A DNA stretch of 64,000 nt, taken from the NCBI GenBank assembly GCA_017743475.1, contig JAGHYV010000010.1, positions 1-64,000 of the forward strand, given 5' to 3'. The translations under genes and the position numbers were made by a program. Below the pieces are notes generated by a model. It searched no databases. It saw only the letters and a program-made list of their open reading frames with translations, and was not told where the DNA came from. Below, one piece after another: positions 9,324-17,778 of this stretch. Every line of letters starts with the position of its first letter. Within the stretch, counting starts at the first letter, position 1. Origin of the DNA: Roseiflexus sp. (lineage in GTDB: Bacteria; Chloroflexota; Chloroflexia; Chloroflexales; Roseiflexaceae).

Positions 9324-10817
9324 ATGACGCTTGATCGAGTCTGTCCATCGTGTGGCGCAACGCTGGGCGATGATGGCATCTGCGTGTCGTGCGGTTCGCT
9401 GTCACGAGGCTTTTTTCGCGGGCTGGATCTGGGTGCGCCGCAGGTTGCCGCAGCCGTGGCGCACGGTCTTGATTTTTACCGCCTGCTCGACGTTGATCAG
9501 CAGGCGGAAACGCTTGCAATCGCCCGCCAGTACCGGCGACTGAGGACGCTCTTTCCCGATGACCCATCATCGCTGGCGCCGGAACCGCGCCGCAAGTTTG
9601 AGTTGCTCCAGGTTGCCGGTCGCGTCCTGACCGATCCTGCGCTGCGCGCCCTCTACGATCAACTGCGCACCTCTGCCAATCCCCACATCCAGAAGGATGT
9701 GATGCGCTGTTCCGCCTGTGGCGCTCCGCTCCGTTCAGAAGAAGCGCGTTGCCTGTACTGTGGTTCGCCGCGACCAGCGCAGCCTGCACCGATGGTCGCC
9801 CCGCCCCTTGCTGGGCCGCCTGCTGTCGAACCGATAGACTTCTATGCAATGCTGGGGCTTGCGCCCAAGCATCTCATAAAGCGCGATACAGGAATGTCGC
9901 GCACAGTGATGCCTTATTCGTTAGAGGAGACCGCTGTGGCGGAGATCGTGCGTCCCCCAACGCCAGAAGAGGTCGATGCTGCTTCTTACGCGTTGCAGCA
10001 GGCAACGCTCCTCCGTCCGGGGTTATCGCCCGAAGAGCGCGAGGCTCGTGTTCGTGATCTCGAAGTAGCCCGACGTATGCTGAGAAACGAGCGGCTCCGC
10101 AGCCGGTACGATAGTTTCTGGCAGGCGTTTCACTGGGGACGCTTCGATCACGGTCATCTCGAAGGATTGCACGCATTGATCGAAGAAGTGCGTACCGAAG
10201 ACGATCCGACCGTAACGCTCTCGCCCGATCAGGCGGAAACGCTGCTTCAGCAGGGACGAGGACTGATCGCCGCCGGGCTGCCGCGTGAGGCGCTCGAACC
10301 ATTGCGCCGGGCATGCGCCGCGTTGCCCGGTCGGGCAGAAGCGCACGCGCTGTACGCCGGCGCAATACTGGCATCCGCCGATCCGCTCGATCTCGGCGCT
10401 CACGCGCTGCGCCAGGCGCTCACAGCGATTGAAACCGCTGCGCGCCTTGGCAATCCGCTGCCCAAGAGCGCCGCGCTCCTGGCGCTCTGTCGCGGTCTCC
10501 TGGCGCGTGACGCCGGAGATATGCATCAGGCGGAGCGCGAACTATTCGCCGCAGCGCAGCAGAACCCTTCGCTTGCTGCCGCCTGGCGCGCCCTGGCAGC
10601 GCTGGCAATCGGGCGCGGGGCGCACGATGACGCCATTGAGCACTGCCAGCGCGCGCTAAAGATCGACCCACGCGACGAGCGCGCTTGGTTGATGCTGGCA
10701 GGCGCCTGTCTGCGCGCCCGTCGTTACGCGGAGGCGCGCGCCGCAGCGGAACAGGTCGCCGGATTGCGCGGCGGCGGCGTAAGCGTCGACGCAATTCTGG
10801 CAGACATTGGAAACTGA
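9324..10817 (+). CDS. Zinc ribbon, J-like and TPR domain protein
   Basis: A 497-residue cytoplasmic protein. It opens with a zinc ribbon (CPSCGATLGDDGICVSCG) followed by a J-domain-like helical segment (DFYRLLDVDQQAETLAIARQ, then LTDPALRALYDQLR). A second ribbon (CSACGAPLRSEEARCLYCG) and a second J-like segment (IDFYAMLGL with RMLRNERLRSRYD) follow. The C-terminal half is TPR repeats (for example AIEHCQRALKIDPRDERAWL). Neither J-like segment has a clear HPD motif, so stimulation of DnaK is unlikely and a scaffold role is more plausible. It lies 45 bases after the FHA gene on the same strand. Confidence 0.8.
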   Translation: MTLDRVCPSCGATLGDDGICVSCGSLSRGFFRGLDLGAPQVAAAVAHGLDFYRLLDVDQQAETLAIARQYRRLRTLFPDDPSSLAPEPRRKFELLQVAGRVLTDPALRALYDQLRTSANPHIQKDVMRCSACGAPLRSEEARCLYCGSPRPAQPAPMVAPPLAGPPAVEPIDFYAMLGLAPKHLIKRDTGMSRTVMPYSLEETAVAEIVRPPTPEEVDAASYALQQATLLRPGLSPEEREARVRDLEVARRMLRNERLRSRYDSFWQAFHWGRFDHGHLEGLHALIEEVRTEDDPTVTLSPDQAETLLQQGRGLIAAGLPREALEPLRRACAALPGRAEAHALYAGAILASADPLDLGAHALRQALTAIETAARLGNPLPKSAALLALCRGLLARDAGDMHQAERELFAAAQQNPSLAAAWRALAALAIGRGAHDDAIEHCQRALKIDPRDERAWLMLAGACLRARRYAEARAAAEQVAGLRGGGVSVDAILADIGN

Positions 10818-10820
10818 TGG

Positions 10821-10848
10821 TTGCACAACTGCCATCGTGTGATATACT
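10821..10848 (+). promoter_or_regulatory. Sigma-70-like promoter for the Yip1-like gene
   Basis: TTGCAC at 10821-10826, a 16-base spacer and TATACT at 10843-10848. It begins 3 bases after the TPR gene ends and implies a leader of about 225 bases before the ATG at 11081. Confidence 0.6.
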
Positions 10849-10851
10849 CGG

Positions 10852-10912
10852 TAGCGGACTACGGCGCTGTCCGCTAGATCTCCGCCCACAGCAGAGCATT
10901 CTTTGCAAAGAA
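10852..10912 (+). promoter_or_regulatory. Structured start of the Yip1-like leader
   Basis: Just after the promoter lie an 8-bp inverted repeat (TAGCGGAC at 10852-10859, GTCCGCTA at 10869-10876) and a perfect 14-base palindrome TTCTTTGCAAAGAA at 10899-10912. The first can fold as an RNA hairpin; the second could be an operator or an RNA dimer site. The remaining leader to 11070 shows no gene and no riboswitch class that I recognise. Confidence 0.4.
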
Positions 10913-11080
10913 GCACGCCTGCCTATCCGAAACATTTCACAGCGTGAGGCGTATTTAAGGTATCGGGGAAACGCTTCATCGGGACGCAGCGCACATGTCG
11001 CCCGGCGCACCGGTACGGGTAACAGGTTTCCTATGTCGGTCTATCGTTCAACCGCACACAATTATGAGGAGGAACCGACG

Positions 11081-11686
11081 ATGATGGTACGGGGAGTTTC
11101 AATCAACGAAATGCTCAACCAGAGTATTCAGGTCCTGACCAAGCCGGGGGTCGAAACATTTGAGCGCTTCGAGCGGCACGGTGGTCAGCGTGAGGCGACG
11201 ATCTACATTATGATCGCGTCAGCGATCAGCGCCGCAGTCGCGCTGGTCTTCGGGCTTCTGAACGGTATCGAGGTAGCGCTAGTTAGCGCGGTTTTGGGCT
11301 TTATCCTTCCGGTGGTTGGTTTCTACATTTTCGTCTTTCTGGTCTATTTCATCGGAAAACAGCAGGGCGGCACTGGCACGCAGGACGAAGTGTTCTACAC
11401 CATGGCGCTGTTCGTTGCGCCTATTCAGGCGGTCACCGGCGCCGTGGGCGCCATTCCTCTGCTCAATTGTCTGGCGCTGCCGGCGACGCTCGCGTTAGGC
11501 ATTTACCAGATCTACCTGGGCTATCTGGGTGCGCGTTCGAGCATGAACCTTGACCAGAATAAGGCGATCATCACGCTGGTGCTGGCATTCATTGCGCAGT
11601 TCATCATCAACGTTATCATTGGCGTGGTCTTTGCCGCCATTTTCGCAGCATTGGGCGTAGCCAGCGGCGCGATTGAGCTCAACTGA
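11081..11686 (+). CDS. Yip1-domain membrane protein
   Basis: A 201-residue integral membrane protein with five hydrophobic segments, among them AISAAVALVFGLLNGIEVAL, FILPVVGFYIFVFLVYFIG and LVLAFIAQFIINVIIGVVFA. The Pro-bearing segments and the LPATLALGIYQIYLGYLGAR region fit the Yip1 family, whose bacterial role is not defined. The ATG at 11081 follows GAGGAGG at ideal spacing; the longer upstream frame is not coding-like. It has its own promoter and a hairpin downstream, so it is probably transcribed alone. Confidence 0.8.
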   Translation: MMVRGVSINEMLNQSIQVLTKPGVETFERFERHGGQREATIYIMIASAISAAVALVFGLLNGIEVALVSAVLGFILPVVGFYIFVFLVYFIGKQQGGTGTQDEVFYTMALFVAPIQAVTGAVGAIPLLNCLALPATLALGIYQIYLGYLGARSSMNLDQNKAIITLVLAFIAQFIINVIIGVVFAAIFAALGVASGAIELN

Positions 11687-11721
11687 TGACCTGAATCCTG
11701 ACTTAAGACAATGAATGCCGG

Positions 11722-11742
11722 GGGAGCGCGCGATGCGCTCCC
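11722..11742 (+). terminator. 8-bp hairpin after the Yip1-like gene
   Basis: GGGAGCGC at 11722-11729 and GCGCTCCC at 11735-11742 form a perfect stem with a 5-base loop, 36 bases after the stop. The following bases (TCTATGAT) are not a clear T-run, so termination efficiency is uncertain. Confidence 0.4.
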
Positions 11743-11840
11743 TCTATGATCTCCGACACTATTCTGCGCCATCCGCATCTGTCGATGAGCCGTACTGCCA
11801 TATGATAGATTGGTCAAACAAGAAGACCGTAGTCGCTCCT

Positions 11841-12602
11841 ATGTCATCCTCCTCGTGTATGCACGCTGAACCACTGATTATTCTTGATCGCGTCTCGAAG
11901 AGTTATGAAGAAGCCGGGCGCGAGCGCGTCGTGCTGCGTGATGTCAGCGCGTCGTTCGCGCGCGGCGAGTTCGTGGTACTGGTCGGCAAGAGTGGATCGG
12001 GCAAAAGTACGCTCTTGAACCTGATCAGCGGCATCGATACGCCGACCTCTGGCGAGATCATTGTGAATGGGCAATCGTTGACCCGCCTGCCGGAACGTGA
12101 ACGAACACTGTTCCGGCGTCGTTCGATAGGCTTCATCTTCCAGTTCTACAACCTGACGCCGACACTGACGGTGCTGGAGAATCTGCTCCTTCCGCTTGAG
12201 TTGAACGGTCGGGTGACAGCGCGCGACCGCTCGGCAGCGCTCGATCTGCTGGCGCAGGTTGGGCTTGCTGATCGTCAGAACGCTTATCCTGACCGTCTTT
12301 CCGGTGGAGAACAGCAGCGGGTGGCGGTTGCGCGCGCGCTGGTGCATGATCCTCTGCTGGTGCTGGCGGATGAGCCGACAGGGAACCTCGATAGTGAAAC
12401 CAGTCAGCAGGTGCTCGATCTGCTCGATACCCTCACCCGCCGCGCCGGGAAAAACCTCGTAATGGTCACCCACAGCCCTGAGGTGGTTGGTCTGGCGGAT
12501 CGCCTGTTCCGGATCGTCGAAGGGCATCTGATAGAAGAACAGGCGCCAATGGTGCGTTCGCTCTCCTCGTCCTCTCTGTGTCCTTCTCCCTCACGGAAAT
12601 AA
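11841..12602 (+). CDS. ABC transporter ATP-binding protein, LolD/MacB type
   Basis: A 253-residue ATPase of the MacB/LolD/FtsE class. Walker A is [15 protein letters not shown], the Q-loop region is [24 protein letters not shown] (typical of this class), the signature is [16 protein letters not shown], Walker B is [13 protein letters not shown], and the switch His is in MVTHSPEV. I chose the ATG at 11841; the open frame extends to 11715 but that part is not coding-like. The C-terminal tail is Ser-rich. No MacB-type permease is next to it, so its partner lies elsewhere or has been lost. Confidence 0.88.
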   Translation: MSSSSCMHAEPLIILDRVSKSYEEAGRERVVLRDVSASFARGEFVVLVGKSGSGKSTLLNLISGIDTPTSGEIIVNGQSLTRLPERERTLFRRRSIGFIFQFYNLTPTLTVLENLLLPLELNGRVTARDRSAALDLLAQVGLADRQNAYPDRLSGGEQQRVAVARALVHDPLLVLADEPTGNLDSETSQQVLDLLDTLTRRAGKNLVMVTHSPEVVGLADRLFRIVEGHLIEEQAPMVRSLSSSSLCPSPSRK

Positions 12603-12668
12603 GGGCAGACAGAACGCTTAAGCAAAGATACTCTTTCTAGCATTGCTATGCGCAATCCGCTATTTTGT

Positions 12669-12699
12669 CCGCCCCTGCGCACCGCACTAGTAGGGGCGG
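12669..12699. repeat. REP-like GC hairpin after the lone ABC ATPase
   Basis: CCGCCCCTGC at 12669-12678 pairs with GTAGGGGCGG at 12690-12699 (one G-T wobble, 11-base loop). It sits 66 bases after the ATPase stop and resembles the hairpin at 58788-58820, so it may be a dispersed repeat, a terminator, or both. Confidence 0.45.
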
Positions 12700-12850
12700 G
12701 TTCCAAACCTGTCTATCGTGGCGTTCTGACGCTGCCGGAAATGTGCATCGTACATATTTTCTGCACGCCCTTGAACGAGAAGAAGGAGGGGTCTGGGTAC
12801 CCTGATAAGCTGTTTCCCCTATGTTCCTTGCCTCTGCCAGATAGTGAACC

Positions 12851-12878
12851 ATGACAAGAAGCGGAGCATCGCTATAAT
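12851..12878 (+). promoter_or_regulatory. Promoter facing the 12.9-14.3 kb region with no gene
   Basis: ATGACA at 12851-12856 (one base from TTGACA), a 16-base spacer and TATAAT at 12873-12878. No recognised protein gene lies downstream on this strand for 3.4 kb. A strong ribosome site AGGAGG at 12949-12954 precedes a 20-codon frame starting TTG at 12964 and ending at 13026, which could be a tiny peptide. Confidence 0.5.
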
Positions 12879-12884
12879 TCGGTA

Positions 12885-14290
12885 TGCCGAACCCGCCGTA
12901 GGGCTGATGGAGCATTTATGGCAATTCTCATACTGTAGCAGTTCTCATAGGAGGTTGAACCTATTGGACAGGGCTGAACGGACGACTGCAGTCACCATCG
13001 TGCGCTCCACGTGGCAACCGAAATGATGAAGATTGAGGATTAAATCCGGTGTGTGCCTCTTTCCGTCGGGCTGATGGACTTTACCGTTCTACTGATATCC
13101 ATTGGTGTCAAGCCTTGCTCAGCAGGGTACGCTGCCTGCCCGCCGGACCCTGCAATCGCGCGTCACGGAACCGGAGGCCCGCGAAGACTTGCGCGCTTAC
13201 GTCTCTACGCCCGTATGTACGCACGGACGGCGTTCCTGCGCATCGCGTCTGGCGCGCCACCCACAATGACACTCTGCGCGCGCTGGCGGCGTCCACGCTT
13301 TCCTGCGACCGTCTCTCACTGGCGGCATCGCAGGGACGCCAAGGGCAGCGTGAGCCTCCCCTCTGGGGTGGATGCAGGCGCACGCTCGCTTTCCCCCCTG
13401 CACGCCCCGACCCCGCGACGTCGGCCACCGAGGTGGCGCAGCTGTCCGCCGTGACCCGCGTTGTGCAGGCTGACCCAAATGCGCTAGACCCTGCATGCCT
13501 GCATCTGGGAGCAGCCAGGCCTGACCCGGCGATGCACCCGCTGTCAAGAGCCTCGCCCCGCTCCCCACGACTCAGATCTGCCTGCAGGAGATCGCAGCCG
13601 CAGGGGACAATCTATGCGCACGCATCCCTACCCAGGGGGTAATGGGAGAGCGGGATGACGTCTCACCCAGTGTCCGCCCCTGGTCAACGGGAAGGGACGG
13701 GCAGGCGCCGCTCAGGGGCGGGCAGCACGGAGGCAGGCGACCGAGGGCGCGCTGCGCAGTGTGGGCTGTTTGGATAGCGTGACGGGTCGGGTCGTCACCC
13801 GGCGGGAGAAGACGATTGGCCTGGCGACGCTGGGGCAGCGCTCCCAGGATCGGCGCGCCGCCTTCCCTGCAGTTGCGCACATCGCTGGGATACTGGATAA
13901 GGGACCTGTCCGCAGGCATCCAGATGTCCTGGCAGTGCGCGCGCCGCAAACGACCCGCCGGGCGTTCTCCCGTCCCGGCACGTGACTACCACCCCTTGAG
14001 TCCGAGCTGTGCGCCGGGCTGGGGATGTCCGCCTGCCCGTCGACAGATGCTGTTGCCAAAGGATGCCTCGTGGGGCTGTCAGATCGAAACGCCAGGGCGG
14101 TGGATACGTCAGGAAGTTGCCTGCATGCATTGCTGGGCAACGGATATCAGGTGCGCAGCTGCGTGGAATCCTCACGTCGTTTGCAACTGGCTCACCGAGG
14201 CGTGTAGCGTATGTCGGCCTTGGATAGCGGATTATGTATTCAAGGACCATGAGCCCCACGGCAAAAGGCGAAAACCGTATTTTTTATTTC
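12885..14290 (+). other. GC-rich region of 1.4 kb without a convincing gene; possible structured RNA
   Basis: All six frames hold only short, overlapping open frames rich in Arg, Pro, Ala and Ser, with no motif that I recognise and no consistent ribosome sites. Many local inverted repeats occur: GTGACG/CGTCAC with an 8-base loop near 13780, CTGGG/CCCAG near 13830, CGGG/CCCG near 13960, GTTGCC/GGCAAC near 14118. The region follows a good promoter and ends in a T-rich run at 14278-14289. It could be a long structured RNA, a decayed gene or relic element. I found no group II intron domain V, RNase P or tmRNA signature. Confidence 0.4.
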
Positions 14291-14300
14291 TCAATCTCCA

Positions 14301-14444
14301 TTACGCCTCCGCTTTCTCCTCTGGACCCAGGATCAGATCGGCGATATAGACCGCAAGACGCGCTGCCAGGGTGGTTAGCAGCAGACTGAGCAACCCGACC
14401 AGCAGACGACGTTTCATCTCATTGTCGAACAGACTCGTGTTCAT
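14301..14444 (-). CDS. Small single-pass membrane protein (47 aa)
   Basis: The peptide starts MNTSLFDNEMKRRLLVG, continues with a hydrophobic helix (LLSLLLTTLAARLAVYIADL) and ends in the acidic tail EEKAEA. AAGGAGAT lies 10 bases before the ATG, which supports translation. A possible -10 (TATACT on the minus strand) lies near 14488. The function is unknown. It lies downstream of another tiny membrane protein on the same strand. Confidence 0.65.
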   Translation of the reverse strand: MNTSLFDNEMKRRLLVGLLSLLLTTLAARLAVYIADLILGPEEKAEA

Positions 14445-14580
14445 AGGTGTGGCGATCTCCTTACTGAGTTCATTGCATAATGCAGTATATCACACCCAAA
14501 CGAAGCGCGCATTTGCATTCATGACCTCACTGCACAAACGCACTGCAGAGACGCTGCCTCTGCAGTGAAATGACCCCAAT

Positions 14581-14826
14581 TTATGTATCTATCCGCGCCA
14601 AATTGGGGAACGCGCTGCGCAGGCGGGCAACGATCGCTGCGGCTGCCGTGCGTGCCGCTTCCTGCGTGACGCTATCGGGCGGGGGCAGTTCCAGATACCG
14701 CTCATCGCTCCCTGGGCCTGCGGGAAAACGGCGCCGTAGCAGAACCACTGCGGCAGTCGCTCCCACCAGAGCGCCGGCAATTATCCCTGTCATGAAACCA
14801 TCATTCTGGTGAGGGTCGTTCATCAT
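14581..14826 (-). CDS. Small membrane protein, YtxH-like (81 aa)
   Basis: An N-terminal Gly/Ala-rich membrane helix (GIIAGALVGATAAVVLLRRR) is followed by a Pro-rich linker and a short helix, similar in layout to YtxH-type proteins. Its start overlaps the stop of the GH172 gene as ATGATGA, so it is probably translationally coupled to that gene. If the GH172 frame ends early at its amber codon, this coupling would be weakened. The function is not known. Confidence 0.65.
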   Translation of the reverse strand: MMNDPHQNDGFMTGIIAGALVGATAAVVLLRRRFPAGPGSDERYLELPPPDSVTQEAARTAAAAIVARLRSAFPNLARIDT

Positions 14827-15908
14827 ATCACCTCAAGGTAATCAGCGTCGGGAAGCGGAGGAAACGGCGCCGTGGGCAGCGTCTGATACCAGTACGCCAC
14901 CGATGCAATATCGTCCTGCAACGGCAGATACCGTCCACCGCTACGCCAGCCCAGCGCCTGAATGGTCACGCGCAGGTCGCGCTCAAAGCGGATGGGATCG
15001 GTAATATGCCAGCGGTACATACCGAAACGCATCTGCGAGCGATAGAGACCATCAGGGCGGATGACCTGCGCCAGACCGGAGTACGGCGTCGTGAATTCGC
15101 GATACCCTCCCTGATCTTTGCCCACATCAAAATTGTACGAACCGCAGAAATAGTCCTCGGTGCCGGTGCCGCAAATGGTAGGATACTCATCGTCGCCATC
15201 GATATAGAACTTGATCTCCCCCTCGCCCCACCAGCCATTGTTGTTGACGCCCCATGCCATATAGGCGCCGACATACTGCCCCTGACCGCGCACACCGTCG
15301 AGGATCGTATAGACCTGTTTGTACGGCAGCGGGTTGACGCGCCGAAACTGGGCGTGGAAGTACGCCAGATCGTCGGGGACATCGGTCTCCGTGAAGGTAA
15401 TCTGGTAATAGAGCGTCATCTCCTGCGCGGCGATATTCGTCATCGTCATGCGAAACCCGCTCCGATAGGGCATTTCCCAGTAACAGTTGAACGCACTGCC
15501 GGGGTTCACACACACGGCGAGCGAACTGATCTGGACATACTGTCCCCACCCGCGGGCAAAGAAGTCGCCAGCCGGGCATTCGACCGACGGCATTTCCTGA
15601 TCATCCTAGTAGATGCACAGAATACTATGGCGCCAGTGACCGGTCAACGTCATCCAGATATGCTGAATGGCGTCTGAACCGCGCACATCGGCAAGTGTTC
15701 GCGTTTCGCCAGGGGCGATGCGGATGGACGGCGAGATCTTCCACCCGACCCTCAGGTCACGGGCGCACGCCGCGCCTGTGCCGTCGGTCGCCATTCCGCT
15801 CCTGCCCTTTTCACCGATGAAATTCTCCGGGCTGATCGAACATGTGCGCGCCCGCGACAGGCGCGCCAGGTTGCCCAAGTGCATGCCCAAACCGTTGAAC
15901 GGTGTCAT
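14823..15908 (-). pseudogene. GH172 (DUF2961) glycosidase with an in-frame amber codon
   Basis: GH172 enzymes act on fructo- or arabinofuranosides. The frame runs 361 codons from the ATG at 15908 (after AAGGATT) and keeps family segments: SPENFIGEKGRSGMA, SIRIAPGETRTLADVRG, AIQHIWMTLTGHW, VNPLPYKQVYTILDG, GVNNNGWWGEGEIKFY and CGTGTEDYFCGSYNF; the last two carry the likely catalytic Glu residues. The only break is TAG at 15606-15608, where related proteins would be expected to have Trp in an IYWDD segment. The sequence before and after it is in the same frame. It is either a very young pseudogene or read through at low level. The ATG at 15593 could start a truncated protein lacking about 105 residues. 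Confidence 0.85.
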
Positions 15909-16065
15909 TCTCAGGAATCCTTTGCGCGTGCGCGCAGAACGAGCAGATGCTGCGGGGATTATACCTCAAGGAGTGCTCGTCGTTGCTCAGTGGTATTCCA
16001 CCTCCAGGTCGCATGCTATCTGTTCTTGTATAACAGCCAGTCAGCCAGACCAGCCAGAATACATC

Positions 16066-16095
16066 TTGACGCACCTGTCCGGTACGTGCTATGCT
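16066..16095 (+). promoter_or_regulatory. Promoter for the MIP18-like/amidohydrolase pair
   Basis: TTGACG at 16066-16071, an 18-base spacer and TATGCT at 16090-16095, with TGC just before it as in an extended -10. The predicted leader is about 150 bases. The rest of 15909-16249 holds no gene that I can see. Confidence 0.5.
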
Positions 16096-16249
16096 AGTCT
16101 GGCATATCTCCGCGCTGCAAGAGAAACGTTCGCCCTTGAGGCACCCACAAACATAGCATCCGTTGCGTCAGCGCACGTGTCGGTCGCTGGCCACCCTGAT
16201 CTTCGGGATGGTCGCATGTCGTCTTGCCGTTTAGCACAAGGAGGTGTCC

Positions 16250-16669
16250 ATGGTCGAAGGTGTAACCGCTGATTCTCCAGGAACGCAAACCCCCGTGTCG
16301 GTGGAAGAGGTAATGACTGTCCTTCAGCGTTGCTATGACCCATGCTGCAAGGAGCGACAGATTAGCGTCGTAGACATGGGACTGATCGAACAGGTGCGGG
16401 TTTCGGGTGGTCAGGTCGATATCGACATCATTCTGACGACGGGTTGGTGCCCCTTTTCGATTCATCTGCTGCAAATGATTGAGGAGGAAGTCAGGGGCAT
16501 TCAAGGTGTCGAGGGGGTCAACGTCCAGATCACCTGGAATACCCCCTGGTCACCAGATCGTCTGTCGGCAACGGCGCGTGAGCGGCTCCAACTCCCGCTA
16601 GAACAACTCCTGCCGCTCCGTGAAGCGCGCCTGGCGCGCGATCAACGCCTTCGCGAGTCGGACCGGTAG
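16250..16669 (+). CDS. MIP18/PaaD-like (DUF59) protein
   Basis: A 139-residue protein of the MIP18 family, whose members help assemble or insert Fe-S clusters. The conserved block is present: CYDPCCKERQISVVDMGLI (compare the usual DPE-I-VDLGL), then VDIDIILTTGWCPFS and GVEGVNVQITWNTPWSPDRLS. The WCPFS segment keeps the Cys used by many members, and CYDPCC adds three more. The ATG at 16250 follows AAGGAGG. It probably forms an operon with the amidohydrolase, 28 bases on. It may mature a metal centre in that or another enzyme (inference). Confidence 0.85.
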   Translation: MVEGVTADSPGTQTPVSVEEVMTVLQRCYDPCCKERQISVVDMGLIEQVRVSGGQVDIDIILTTGWCPFSIHLLQMIEEEVRGIQGVEGVNVQITWNTPWSPDRLSATARERLQLPLEQLLPLREARLARDQRLRESDR

Positions 16670-16697
16670 CGTATCGGCGATGTTGAGGAGGATTGCC

Positions 16698-17702
16698 ATG
16701 ATTGATGATGCGTTCGTGTTCGACGGTGTGTGCCACGTCTTCAACTTCGATAAGTCCAATGCATTTGGCAAGCCGGGGGAGATGTTCATCGAGCATCTGT
16801 ACGCCTTTCATCAGGTGCTCAACGCTCCTGGTGAGAAGACTCTCACCCGCGAAGAGTACATGCGCGAATGGACGGTGGATGAAATCGCACGCATGGTTTT
16901 CGACGAAAGCCCCACCGACATGGTTATTGCACAGCCATTGCCGCTGACCGATCTGTTCAAGGACGGGCTTTCAAGTTGGGAAAAGTGCGCAGCGATGGGG
17001 CGTAAATATCCTGATCGGACGATCTTCTGGGGATCGATCAACCCGCTCGAAGGCAAGAAGGCGCTCGATCTGATGGAGATTCAGGTCAAGGAGTACGGCG
17101 CCCGTGGGTTCAAACTCTACAACGTGCGCTATGACTACGGGCAGCCGTTCCCGTGGCGCATGGACGATCCACGGGTAGCGTTTCCGGTCTTTGAGAAGGC
17201 GCTCGAACTGGGTGTCAACATCATCGGCGTCCACAAAGGCGTTCCGCTGGGACCGCAACCGGTTGAACACACCCAGGCGTGGGATATGGACGGCGCAGCT
17301 GCCAGGTTCCCGGAGATCAATTTCGTTATCTTCCACGTCGGATTACCGTTCATCGATGAGATCTGCTGGCAGTTGGTGCGCTATCCCAACCTCTACGCCT
17401 CAATTGCTGCAACCGTCAACTTCGTCGTTCGCTCGCCGCGTGTGTTTGCTGAGACCATGGCAAAACTGCTCTTCTGGTGCGGCGAAGACAAAATTATCTA
17501 CGGCGGCGAGACGCCAATCTGGCATCCGCGCGGTGCGCTGAAAGCCTTCTGGGAGTTTGAACTGCCGGACGACATCGTGCAGGGGTATGGATGCGGGCAG
17601 TTGACGAAGGAGGCGAAGAAGAAGATCCTCGGACTGAATCTAGCGCGTCTCCACGGAATTGATGTCGAGGAGAAGAAACGCAGCTTGGGGCTGGCAGCGT
17701 AG
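16698..17702 (+). CDS. Amidohydrolase-2 family protein with altered metal site
   Basis: A 334-residue TIM-barrel protein resembling the ACMSD-type amidohydrolase/decarboxylase family. Expected metal ligands are partly changed: the N-terminal HxH position reads DGVCHVFNFD (one His); later candidates are GVHKGVPLG and FHVGLPF; the usual C-terminal Asp of the SDxP type reads GGETPIWHPRG, with Glu. The ATG at 16698 follows GAGGAGG. It is co-directional with the MIP18-like gene. The substrate is unknown; a cyclic or aromatic acid would suit the family. The ligand changes suggest an unusual metal or none. Confidence 0.8.
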   Translation: MIDDAFVFDGVCHVFNFDKSNAFGKPGEMFIEHLYAFHQVLNAPGEKTLTREEYMREWTVDEIARMVFDESPTDMVIAQPLPLTDLFKDGLSSWEKCAAMGRKYPDRTIFWGSINPLEGKKALDLMEIQVKEYGARGFKLYNVRYDYGQPFPWRMDDPRVAFPVFEKALELGVNIIGVHKGVPLGPQPVEHTQAWDMDGAAARFPEINFVIFHVGLPFIDEICWQLVRYPNLYASIAATVNFVVRSPRVFAETMAKLLFWCGEDKIIYGGETPIWHPRGALKAFWEFELPDDIVQGYGCGQLTKEAKKKILGLNLARLHGIDVEEKKRSLGLAA

Positions 17703-17744
17703 GTTTCGGTTGGGAGGTGTGGTGGGTGAGGGTCATGTTCCCTC

Positions 17745-17772
17745 TTGACATCACGCCAGAATCCACTACAAT
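17745..17772 (+). promoter_or_regulatory. Strong sigma-70-like promoter of the decarboxylase leader
   Basis: TTGACA at 17745-17750, a 16-base spacer and TACAAT at 17767-17772. Transcription should start near 17779 and pass through a leader of about 395 bases containing an intrinsic terminator. Confidence 0.75.
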
Positions 17773-17778
17773 ACGTTC

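Noticed and set aside
13049-13642. 197-codon frame in the GC-rich region
   Set aside because: It has no ribosome site, no recognisable motif, and a composition like that of the other frames of this region; equal-sized frames overlap it on both strands.
13795-14349. Overlapping 154- and 177-codon frames as a possible transposase
   Set aside because: No DDE/DEDD or helix-turn-helix pattern and no terminal inverted repeats could be seen.
15606-15608. Amber codon as a pyrrolysine or recoded site
   Set aside because: No pyl genes or downstream recoding element are visible, and the position fits a Trp to stop mutation.
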